A stretch of 64,000 nt of DNA from Candidatus Eisenbacteria bacterium (GTDB taxonomy: Bacteria; Orphanbacterota; Orphanbacteria; Orphanbacterales; Orphanbacteraceae): assembly GCA_016867715.1 (NCBI GenBank), contig VGIW01000002.1:47056-111055 (forward strand), in the 5' to 3' direction. Made by a program: the position numbers and the translations under genes. Positions 7,639 to 14,759 of this stretch are shown here, in pieces (positions within the stretch are counted from its first letter, which is position 1; the number at the start of each line of letters is the position of its first letter). The notes under the pieces were generated by a model. It had not been told where the DNA came from. It did not search any database and saw nothing but the letters and a program-made list of their open reading frames with translations.

Positions 7639-8946
7639 ATGGGCGATCCGTGTTTCTTGGCCGACGACATGCTCGCGCGTCTGGCGCGCTGGCTCCGAGG
7701 GGCGGGGCTCGACGTGGCGTACGCCGGTCGGGGCGCGTCCGACGACGAGATTCTCCGATCGGCCCGCAGGGAGGGACGGGTCGTCCTCACGCGGGACACG
7801 CGCTTTCCCGGCGGAGAAGAAGAGCGAATCGTCCTCGAGAGCGCGGATCTCGACGAGCAGCTCGTCGAGGTGCTCCGCCATTTCCCCTCGTTCGATCCTC
7901 TCGCGCGCTCCTTTTCCCGCTGCATGGAGTGCAACGGGCGGCTCGCCGAGGAGAACGATCCGCCCGCCCGGCCGGCGGGGGTCTCGGGGCCGTTCCGCCG
8001 GTGCGCGGAGTGCGGGAGGCTCTTCTGGCTCGGGACGCACACGCGGCGCATTCGGGAGCGGCTCGCGCGGATCGCGGGGAGGCTGGACGAGGCGAGTCGC
8101 GGGGAAGAGAGCGGGGAGCCTCCCCCGTTCGAGCGGGCGGCCTTCGACGCCTTTCTGCGAGACGCGTTCGCGAGACTCGACCTGTCGTGGCGCGGCTACC
8201 GGCGCGTCCGATTCGGGCTTCGGGGGCGCGTCCGGAGAAGACTCCGCGCGCTCGGGCTCCGCACGCTCTGGGAGTACCGGGAGACGCTCGCGCGCTCTCC
8301 GGAGGAGCGCTTCCTTCTCGGCGCCCTTCTTCACGTGACCGTCTCCCGGTTCTTCCGAGATCGAAGCGTCTGGCTCTCGCTCCCCGAGATCCTCTTTCCC
8401 CGGCTCGTCGAACAGGCGGGGAAGGGGCCGGTCCGCGTCTTCTCGCTCGGATGCGCGTCGGGCGAGGAACCCTTCACCCTTCGAATGCTTTGGAATGAAT
8501 CGAGCGTGTCCGAGATCCCGATCGAGATCCTCGCGGCGGATGTTTCCGAATCGTGTCTCCGGCGCGCGCGCGAAGCGGTTTACCCCTCGAGCGCGGTGCA
8601 CAACGTGCCCGAACCGTACGTGCGGCGCTACTTCCGCCTCGAAGGCGGAAACTGGATCCTCGACCGCACCCTCGCGGACTCGGTCCGTTTCGAGCGGTTC
8701 GATTGGAGAAGCGACCGTTGGCCGGGCCCGTTCCACTGGATCCTCGCGCGGAACGGGGTGTTCACGTATCTCGGCGAGGACGCGCGGCTTCGGGTGTTCG
8801 AGAAGATTCGCTCCACGCTCCTGCCGGGCGGCTTTCTCTGGGTCGGCGGAAACGAGAGGCTTCGCGAGGCGCCGAAGGATTGGGAGATCCTCGCGCCCGG
8901 CCTCTTTCGCGCCGGCGGATCGTCCGCGCGCGCCGGACCCGCTTGA
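7639..8946 (+). CDS. Mut7-C RNase-like domain fused to a CheR-type methyltransferase
   Basis: A 435-residue two-part protein. Residues 1-140 match the Mut7-C (DUF82) PIN-like RNase domain: FLADDMLARLARWLRGAGLD, the acidic VLTRDTRF segment, and a zinc ribbon of two CxxC pairs (SRCMECNG and CAECGRLFW). Residues 165-430 look like CheR: an N-terminal helical domain with RFFRDRSVW, then the SAM-binding motif FSLGCASGEEPFTLRM and a later LARNGVFTYL. Each half is normally a separate protein. CheR methylates chemoreceptor glutamates and Mut7-C is a predicted nuclease. No chemotaxis genes are nearby. The ATG at 7639 precedes the first conserved residues directly. Upstream frame sequence is antisense to sixA. 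Confidence 0.8.
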   Translation: MGDPCFLADDMLARLARWLRGAGLDVAYAGRGASDDEILRSARREGRVVLTRDTRFPGGEEERIVLESADLDEQLVEVLRHFPSFDPLARSFSRCMECNGRLAEENDPPARPAGVSGPFRRCAECGRLFWLGTHTRRIRERLARIAGRLDEASRGEESGEPPPFERAAFDAFLRDAFARLDLSWRGYRRVRFGLRGRVRRRLRALGLRTLWEYRETLARSPEERFLLGALLHVTVSRFFRDRSVWLSLPEILFPRLVEQAGKGPVRVFSLGCASGEEPFTLRMLWNESSVSEIPIEILAADVSESCLRRAREAVYPSSAVHNVPEPYVRRYFRLEGGNWILDRTLADSVRFERFDWRSDRWPGPFHWILARNGVFTYLGEDARLRVFEKIRSTLLPGGFLWVGGNERLREAPKDWEILAPGLFRAGGSSARAGPA

Positions 8947-9002
8947 CGGATGGAAGGATCGGGTGTAGTTTTCCGATCGGCGGGCCGAATGAGGATCGCG
9001 TC

Positions 9003-9398
9003 ATGATCGCCGGTATCGGGATGGACATGGTCCTCATCGAGCGGATGCGCCGCGCGATCGATCGTTTCGGCGATCGCTTCTTGAGGCGCGTGTTCACGGA
9101 AGGAGAGATCGCGTACTGCCGCACGAAGCGCGATCCGGTCCCTTCCTTCGCCGCCCGCTTCGCCGCGAAAGAGGCGGCGATGAAGGCTCTCGGTACGGGC
9201 GTGTCGCGGGGTGTGTTCTTCCGGCACGTCGAGGTGTCACGTCGGAGAGGAGAGGGGCCGCGCGTCCTGTTCCACGGGGGGGCGAGGCGCCGGGCCGACC
9301 TTCTCGACGTGGCCGCCTCGCATCTCACGCTCACTCATGAGAAGAACATCGCCGCCGCGTTCGTCGTCCTCATGAAGAAGCCGTCGCGTGAGCGTTGA
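9003..9398 (+). CDS. acpS: Holo-[acyl-carrier-protein] synthase
   Basis: A 131-residue 4'-phosphopantetheinyl transferase that loads the CoA arm onto acyl carrier protein. The family hallmarks are present: IAGIGMDMVLIERM at the N-terminus with the metal-binding Asp, then FAARFAAKEAAMKALGTG with the conserved Glu and Lys, and the late SHLTLTHEKNIAAAF strand. Length is normal for AcpS. The ATG at 9003 is the only start that keeps the first motif and trims the Arg-rich upstream frame. It sits between the Mut7-C/CheR gene and the convergent tyrS, and its function does not depend on these neighbours. Confidence 0.93.
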   Translation: MIAGIGMDMVLIERMRRAIDRFGDRFLRRVFTEGEIAYCRTKRDPVPSFAARFAAKEAAMKALGTGVSRGVFFRHVEVSRRRGEGPRVLFHGGARRRADLLDVAASHLTLTHEKNIAAAFVVLMKKPSRER

Positions 9399-9467
9399 TC
9401 CGTCGGAGGGATGCTTCTTGCGCGACCCGGCCGAGAAGAGACCCGGCGTGCCTCGGTCGGATCGGGG

Positions 9468-10739
9468 CTATTCTTCGAAGCGAACGAGGCGGTAGTTCTT
9501 CTTCCCCTGTCTCAGGACGAGCGTCGATCCGGCCGCCAGGTCGTTCGGCCCGACGGAGCGGTCCGGGCTCTCCACGCGCACGTTGTTGAGATAAACCCCG
9601 CCTCCTTCGATGAGCCTCCGCGCCGCCCCCTTTCCCGTCGAAAGACCGCTCTCGACGAGAAGGTCGACGATCCCAAGGCCCCCCGCGAGGCGCGCGCGCG
9701 GGAGGACGGCGGAGGGAACGTCCGCGAAGACGTCGGCGAGGGTGCGCTCGTCCACCCCATCGAGCGTTCCCCCGAAGAAGATCTCCGAGGCGCGGACCGC
9801 CGCGCGAAGCGCCCCGTCTCCGTGCACGAGCCGCGTCGCCTCCTCGGCGAGGCGTTTCTGCGCGGCGCGGCGCTCGGGCGCGGCCGCGAGCTCGCGCTCG
9901 ATCTCGGCGATCTCTGGAAGCGGAACGAACGTGAACATCTTGAGAAAGGGGATCGCGTCCGCGTCGCTCGCGTTGATCCAATGCTGATAGAACCGGTAGG
10001 GGGAGGTGAGGGCCGGATCGAGCCAGATCCGCTCCCCGTCGCTCGTCTTTCCGAGCTTCTGGCCGGAGGAGTCGACGAGAAGAGGGAAGACGATCCCGTA
10101 CGCCTGCTTGCCGCGCAGCTTCCGGATGAGATCGATCCCCGTGGTGATGTTCCCCCACTGATCGCTTCCGCCCGCCTGGAGCACGCAGCCGTGCGTATCG
10201 TGGAGGTGCAGGAAGTCGTACGCCTGAAGGAGCATGTACGAAAATTCCGTGTACGAAATGCCTGTTTCTCCCGAGAGCCGGCTCTTCACGCTCTCCTTGG
10301 CGAGCATCTCGCCGAGGCGGAAATGCTTGCCGACGTCGCGGAGGAACTCGATGAAGCCGAAGGATCCGAGCCAGTCGGCGTTGTTCACGAGGAGCGCCTT
10401 TCCCCCGCCGAAGTCGAGGAAGCGCTCGAACTGCTTCTTGAGGGCGGCGAGGTTCCGCTCGAGCGTCTCTGGATCGAGGAGGTTCCTCTCCTTCGACTTC
10501 CCCGAGGGATCCCCGATCATGCCGGTCGCCCCCCCCATCACCGCGATCGCGCGGTGCCCGGCCCGCTGGAAGTGGGCGAGGCCCATGATCGGGATCAGGT
10601 TCCCCGCGTGGAAAGAGGGTCCGGTCGGGTCGAACCCGATGTAGCAGGAGACCTTCTCGCGCTCGAGGAGCTTCGGAATCTCCTCGGACGTCGCGTTCTC
10701 GATGAAGCCGCGCGCTTCCAGTTCGGCGTACAGGTTCAA
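9468..10739 (-). CDS. tyrS: Tyrosyl-tRNA synthetase
   Basis: A 423-residue class I aminoacyl-tRNA synthetase that charges tRNA-Tyr. The HIGH motif appears as the usual TyrRS variant FHAGNLIPIMGL (residues 44-55). The substrate region reads YTEFSYMLLQAYDF and GGSDQWGNI. The KMSKS loop is the variant KLGKTSDG near residue 233. An S4 RNA-binding domain closes the protein (GGVYLNNVRVESPDR). Length and order are typical of bacterial TyrS. The start is TTG at 10739, preceded by AAAGGAGAT at ideal spacing, and the first conserved residues (NLYAELEARG) follow at once. Confidence 0.96.
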   Translation of the reverse strand: MNLYAELEARGFIENATSEEIPKLLEREKVSCYIGFDPTGPSFHAGNLIPIMGLAHFQRAGHRAIAVMGGATGMIGDPSGKSKERNLLDPETLERNLAALKKQFERFLDFGGGKALLVNNADWLGSFGFIEFLRDVGKHFRLGEMLAKESVKSRLSGETGISYTEFSYMLLQAYDFLHLHDTHGCVLQAGGSDQWGNITTGIDLIRKLRGKQAYGIVFPLLVDSSGQKLGKTSDGERIWLDPALTSPYRFYQHWINASDADAIPFLKMFTFVPLPEIAEIERELAAAPERRAAQKRLAEEATRLVHGDGALRAAVRASEIFFGGTLDGVDERTLADVFADVPSAVLPRARLAGGLGIVDLLVESGLSTGKGAARRLIEGGGVYLNNVRVESPDRSVGPNDLAAGSTLVLRQGKKNYRLVRFEE

Positions 10740-10796
10740 GACGGATCTCCTTTGCGGCAGAGGTCCCCATCGGTGCTCGGGCGCTTCCGCCGCATT

Positions 10797-11348
10797 CTAC
10801 TCGCTTTTCGGCGCGTCCTCCGATCGAATGTTCCCGAGGACCTTCCGGAACGCGGCGGCATCCCTTTCGCCGAAGAGGACGAAGCGAACGGTCTTCGGAA
10901 GGGGGTGCGCCTGGAGGAACCGAATCGTCGTCCGGATCGCGATTCGGCTCGCCTCGATGAAGGGGTAACCGTACGCCCCGGTCGAGATCGCGGGGAAGGC
11001 GATGCCGGCGCACCCGCGCTCCGCGGCGAGCTCCAACGACCGGCGATAGCAGGACGCGAGCGCCTCCGGCTCGCCGTGCCTCCCGTCGCGATAGACCGGC
11101 CCGACCGCGTGGATCACGAACGGAGCGGAGAGGCGGAACCCCGGCGTGATCTTCGCGTCCCCGGTCTCGCATCCTCCGAGCGTCTCGCAGAACCGGCGGA
11201 GCTCGGGACCCGCCGCGCGGTGGATCGCCCCGTCCACGCCTCCCCCTCCGAGCAACGTCCGGTTGGCCGCGTTCACGATCGCCGCCACCCGTTCCCTCGT
11301 GATGTCCCCATCCACGATCTCGATCCGATCGAAGGGATTCTTCTTCAT
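10797..11348 (-). CDS. Macrodomain ADP-ribose hydrolase (O-acetyl-ADP-ribose deacetylase type)
   Basis: A 183-residue protein that is essentially one macrodomain. It shows the NAANRTLLGGGGVDGAIHRA ligand loop with the catalytic Asp after the Gly run (residues 27-46), HAVGPVY in the middle, and the second ADP-ribose loop AFPAISTGAYGYP (residues 118-130). This class removes ADP-ribose or acetyl groups from ADP-ribosylated products. It lies upstream of tyrS on the same strand with 57 bp between them. A possible extended -10 element lies about 35 nt upstream. Confidence 0.92.
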   Translation of the reverse strand: MKKNPFDRIEIVDGDITRERVAAIVNAANRTLLGGGGVDGAIHRAAGPELRRFCETLGGCETGDAKITPGFRLSAPFVIHAVGPVYRDGRHGEPEALASCYRRSLELAAERGCAGIAFPAISTGAYGYPFIEASRIAIRTTIRFLQAHPLPKTVRFVLFGERDAAAFRKVLGNIRSEDAPKSE

Positions 11349-11380
11349 GGCTCGCGCCTTCGAGGGGAATGATCGTCTTC

Positions 11381-11389
11381 AGGATACCA
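11381..11389 (-). promoter_or_regulatory. Extended -10 element upstream of the macrodomain gene
   Basis: On the minus strand TGG followed by TATCCT. No clear -35. It lies about 33 nt upstream of the ATG. Confidence 0.3.
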
Positions 11390-11498
11390 TCGAGCGGACC
11401 CCGCGAGAAACGATCCAGGGATCGGTCGCCGAAGAAAGTGTGGCGATTCCGCGGCGGTCTGCTTAATCTCAGAGCGGAGATCAAACGAAAGTCGCACC

Positions 11499-12005
11499 AT
11501 GAACGCGCTGCTGCGAACGGTCCTCATCGAGCATGCCCGGGAAGTCCGCGATCTCACGATCGTGGTCGCCGCTCGGTTCACCGCCGAGGACGCCTATCGC
11601 ATTCCGCACCGCTGCGGCAACTGCCCGATCTGGAACATCGGCCATCTTCTCGCCGTTCAGGAAAGCGTCCTCCTCCGCCCCTTCGGGGAGAGAGGCGTTC
11701 TTCCCGCGAGCTATCCGGAGCTGTTCGGCGAGGGGACCTGCTCCTGCGAGTGGAACGGGAACCGCCCCGACTGGGACGAGGTCGTCTCCCTTCTCGATCC
11801 GGCGCGCGCGCGCGTGGAGGAGTTCATCGAGGGGGGGATCGATCTCCGGGCGCCTCTTCCCGAGCCCGCGTTCACCGCGCTCGGGATCGTTCTCTCGAAC
11901 GCGGCGGAAGCGCTTAGCTTCTCCACGCTGCACGAGGCGATTCACATCGGAGTGCTTTCCACCTACGCTCGCCTCCTCGGGGAGCCGGGCGACCCGAAGG
12001 CCTAG
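11499..12005 (+). CDS. DinB-family protein
   Basis: A 168-residue protein with the four-helix DinB/YfiT-like fold. The conserved metal-binding His of the family is seen in CPIWNIGHLLAVQES (about residue 50). A second pair is in LHEAIHIGVLSTYARLLG near the C-terminus. The Cys-rich CGNCP and CSC are extra. DinB-fold proteins include thiol-dependent transferases, and many members have no assigned reaction. I cannot choose one here. It is divergent from the macrodomain gene and stands alone. Confidence 0.8.
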   Translation: MNALLRTVLIEHAREVRDLTIVVAARFTAEDAYRIPHRCGNCPIWNIGHLLAVQESVLLRPFGERGVLPASYPELFGEGTCSCEWNGNRPDWDEVVSLLDPARARVEEFIEGGIDLRAPLPEPAFTALGIVLSNAAEALSFSTLHEAIHIGVLSTYARLLGEPGDPKA

Positions 12006-12106
12006 GCGAGACCATAAACCCCTCCGTGACGGCGGCGGGGAATGCGTGCATGATTCGGGTCAAGTCTTGGCGATTCCCGGTCGATAACGGGAAGAGTGGA
12101 TCGCCT

Positions 12107-12124
12107 CGGAAACGCGCGTTTCCG
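12107..12124. promoter_or_regulatory. Perfect 18-bp palindrome next to a Shine-Dalgarno site
   Basis: CGGAAACGCGCGTTTCCG is a perfect palindrome ending 3 nt before the GGAGGTGA ribosome-binding site of the lipoprotein gene. A second, weaker stem (TTCCCG/CGGGAA, 12074-12093) precedes it. It could be an operator or an RNA hairpin controlling initiation. Confidence 0.45.
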
Positions 12125-12140
12125 GATGGAGGTGACGACG

Positions 12141-13251
12141 ATGCGACGGTTTTTCTTCCTTACTTTCCGCCCTCGCGTTTGCTCTCGCCGTGTCGCTCTT
12201 CCCAGGGTGCGGCGGCGACGATGACGGTGACAACAACCCATCCGGGCCGAACGGACCGGGAGACACGCTGACGACCGATCAGGTTCTCCAGGAGATCGAG
12301 AACGTGCTCGGCTCCGTGCAAGGCGCCGTCGAGGATTGCGATCCGATGGTCGTTCTCGCGGGGCTCGGCCTTCCGGAGAACCTGCCGGAGATGGGACTGC
12401 TCGTACTGGCGATCGACTCGGCGATGCGGACCGACGGCGATCTCTCCCCCTTCTATGGGACGTGGCAGGACACAACGCCGATGCGCCCGCTCGACGGGGC
12501 GGTGCGGATCAGCCCGCAGCCGACGGACGCCGTGAAGATCATCGTGGCGGGTATCGACACCCTTGGAAACCCGGTCCCGGGGAGCATCGTGCTCAGGGAG
12601 TTCTTCGCCGGCGAGCCGACCGATTCGATCCGGATCGATGTCTCCGTCCACGCGGACGGTTCGCCGAACGACAGCCTACGCCTCCGCGTCAGGGGCGAGC
12701 TTGACGCGAGCGCGGGCCACGGAAACGTCGAGGTCACCGGCCACTCGTGCGGGGCGAACTGGTACTTCGAGATCGAGATGGGCGGTGAGGACGGAGAGGG
12801 GGAGATCTCCGGATGGTACGCGTATCCGGGCGAGCCGACCCTCTACTTCGAGGCGTCGGGGAGCGTGGACACCTCGCTCGCCGAGGGGGCGGTCGAGGGG
12901 ACGGTTCATCTCTGGACGACCGATGATCCGTCATTCGACCTTGTGCTCACGATGGTCAGCGATCCGGACACGTGCCTCGATGGGACGATCAAGATCGACG
13001 GTTCTCCGGAAGCGGACATCTACATGGTGAACTGCGACGACGAGGAAGCGGTCGCGATGTACATCGTCATCGACGGCCATGTGTTCGACGCCGAAGAGCT
13101 GCTCGGCGAGATGTACGAGATGCTGATCACGCTCGATCTCGACGAGCTCGAGGAGTGGCTCGACTACGTTCCGGCGAAGCGGATCGTTCCGGACGTCCTA
13201 TGGCCCGTCGGAAAGGGCCATGCCGAGGCGCTCGAGCGCTACCGACAGTAG
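12141..13251 (+). CDS. Predicted secreted lipoprotein, apparent 1-nt frameshift in the signal peptide
   Basis: The main open frame (from GTG 12190) encodes about 353 residues starting SLFPGCGGDDDGDNN, a lipobox-like Cys followed by an Asp/Gly/Asn linker, with no complete signal peptide. An ATG at 12141 has a perfect GGAGGTGA Shine-Dalgarno but is in another frame. Removing one T from the T5 run at 12150-12154 joins the two and gives an almost perfect lipoprotein signal (MRRFSSLLSALAFALAVSLF, then PGC). So the real gene is probably 12141-13251 with either a sequencing indel or a genuine frameshift. The mature domain is acidic and beta-rich, with Cys residues, and I do not recognise it. Its 3' end overlaps the convergent aminotransferase by 54 bp. 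Confidence 0.65.
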
Positions 13252-14295
13252 AGCGGGAGGGAGGCCGAAGCCGAGACGGAAGCCGCGCGCATCCTCGAAG
13301 TAGCTCCCGGGGACGGCGAGGACGCCCTGCTCCCGGCGGGCGCGCTCGAGGAGCGCCGGCAGGTCTCTTCTCTCTCGGAGGCGCGGAAAAGCCGTGATCC
13401 CCGTGTCGGGCCGGACCCACTCGAGGTCCGGCCTTTCTTTTATCCATGAAGAGACGATCGCGAGGCACCGGGCGGCGCGCTCTTCGGCGGGGCGGCGGAG
13501 CTCCTCGCGCTTCGCGAGCGCGGCGACGCCGAGCGCGACCGACGGACCGGAGAGATCCCCGATCGTGTAGTCGTAGAATGGGGCCGCGCGCCGGATCACC
13601 TCCTCGCGCGCGAGGATCCATCCGACGCGAAGCCGTCCGAGGCCGTACACTTTGGTCAGGCTGCCGACCGAGATCATGCGTGTTCCGTGGCGGAAGGCGT
13701 TCGCGTACTCGGGCGATTCCGCGCTTCCGTCCGGGCGGGCGAAATCGGCGTACACCTCGTCGACCAGAATATCGACGCCCCGGTCCTCGGCGACCGCCGC
13801 GAGCCAATCCCTCTCCTCGCGCGTCAAGCGGACCCCGCTCGGGTTGTGCGGATCGGTGAGCGCGACGAGCCGCACGTCGGGGGCGAGGGCGTCGAGAAGG
13901 CGTTCCCGATCGAAGCGGAAGCCCTTCTCGAACGGGCGCGGGAGACGGTCGATCCGCGCGCCGAGGAGGGCCGGGATTCTCCGGATCGGCTCGTACGCCG
14001 GCTCCTCGACGAGAACCCGGCTCCCGGAATCGAGGAGCGCCGCGTAGACGAGGAAGAGGGCGAACGTCGTCCCGTTGGCGGGAAGGACGTTCTTCTCCGG
14101 CAATCCGTACGAGGCGGCGATCGCGGAGCGAAGCGTCGGGCTTCCCCATTCGGACGACTCCGGAACGAGAAGCTTCTCCGGCGGGACGCCGAGTCTTTCG
14201 AGCGGGATCTCTTCCATTCCGCTTCGGGAGAGGTCAAACGGGACGTCCTTCGTTTCCCTCGCCCACCGGAGATACTCGATGATCGGAAGCTTCAT
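13198..14295 (-). CDS. PLP-dependent class I/II aminotransferase
   Basis: A 365-residue fold-type I aminotransferase similar to histidinol-phosphate or aspartate-type enzymes. Visible landmarks are ANGTTFALFLVYAALLDSGS for the PLP phosphate cradle, LTDPHNPSGVRLT with the cofactor-binding Asn, DILVDEVYADF with the PLP Asp, and SVGSLTKVYGLGRLRVGW containing the Schiff-base lysine. The C-terminal substrate Arg region is RGFRLGFG. The exact amino donor is not readable. ATG 14295 follows an extended untranslated region. The upstream frame is Arg/Pro-rich and rejected. The 3' end overlaps the lipoprotein gene by 54 bp tail to tail. Confidence 0.85.
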   Translation of the reverse strand: MKLPIIEYLRWARETKDVPFDLSRSGMEEIPLERLGVPPEKLLVPESSEWGSPTLRSAIAASYGLPEKNVLPANGTTFALFLVYAALLDSGSRVLVEEPAYEPIRRIPALLGARIDRLPRPFEKGFRFDRERLLDALAPDVRLVALTDPHNPSGVRLTREERDWLAAVAEDRGVDILVDEVYADFARPDGSAESPEYANAFRHGTRMISVGSLTKVYGLGRLRVGWILAREEVIRRAAPFYDYTIGDLSGPSVALGVAALAKREELRRPAEERAARCLAIVSSWIKERPDLEWVRPDTGITAFPRLRERRDLPALLERARREQGVLAVPGSYFEDARGFRLGFGLPPALLSVALERLGMALSDGP

Positions 14296-14759
14296 GATCC
14301 CCCCCGCGCTCGAAAAGGAGCGCTCGAAGAAGCCGGGTTCCGCTTGACCGAAACGCAGGGCGCGCCTAGTATAAACCGATCGCGGCCGTCGATTCCTCGA
14401 TCGTTCGTCGGCGCCGTCCCCCCGCCCCCGTTCGCGGCCCCAAGGCTCGCCGCGCGCGGGCGGAGACCGGCCCCGCCGTTCCCGGAACGAACGGGCCGGG
14501 GGAGCCGTTTTCGAGCCGAGAGACCACGCCCTTTCGAAAGGCGGTGTTCGCTGATGACCGGATTCCGACACGCCCGATCCGACAACCTGCGAGCGGGTGA
14601 ACATAGAGACCGATCGGCGCTTCGCAGAAACGAGAGGCGCCGGGCGATCGAGCGCCGCTTCGGCCGCGTCGTCCGCCGTTTCCGAATCGACATTCCCGCC
14701 GAGACCGAGCGCGTGCGAGGGGCGAGCGGCGCCAAGAAGGACCGCGAACGCTAGCCTAG
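14296..14759. other. 464-bp intergenic region with promoter-like elements, no supported gene
   Basis: No frame here has a credible start, ribosome-binding site and coding character together. On the minus strand TATACT (complement of 14368-14373) lies about 70 nt before the aminotransferase ATG and is its likely -10. On the plus strand TTGACC (14344-14349) with a 17-nt spacer to TAGTAT (14367-14372) overlaps it, which would send a transcript into the empty region. A palindrome CCTTTCGAAAGG lies at 14530-14541. A small RNA is possible but not shown. Confidence 0.4.

Noticed and set aside
14660..14757. Signal-peptide-like run (LAFAVLLGAARPSHALGLGG) on the minus strand in the 14.3-14.8 kb gap
   Set aside because: No usable start codon precedes it in frame, no ribosome-binding site, and the following codons are Arg/Ser/Pro-rich.
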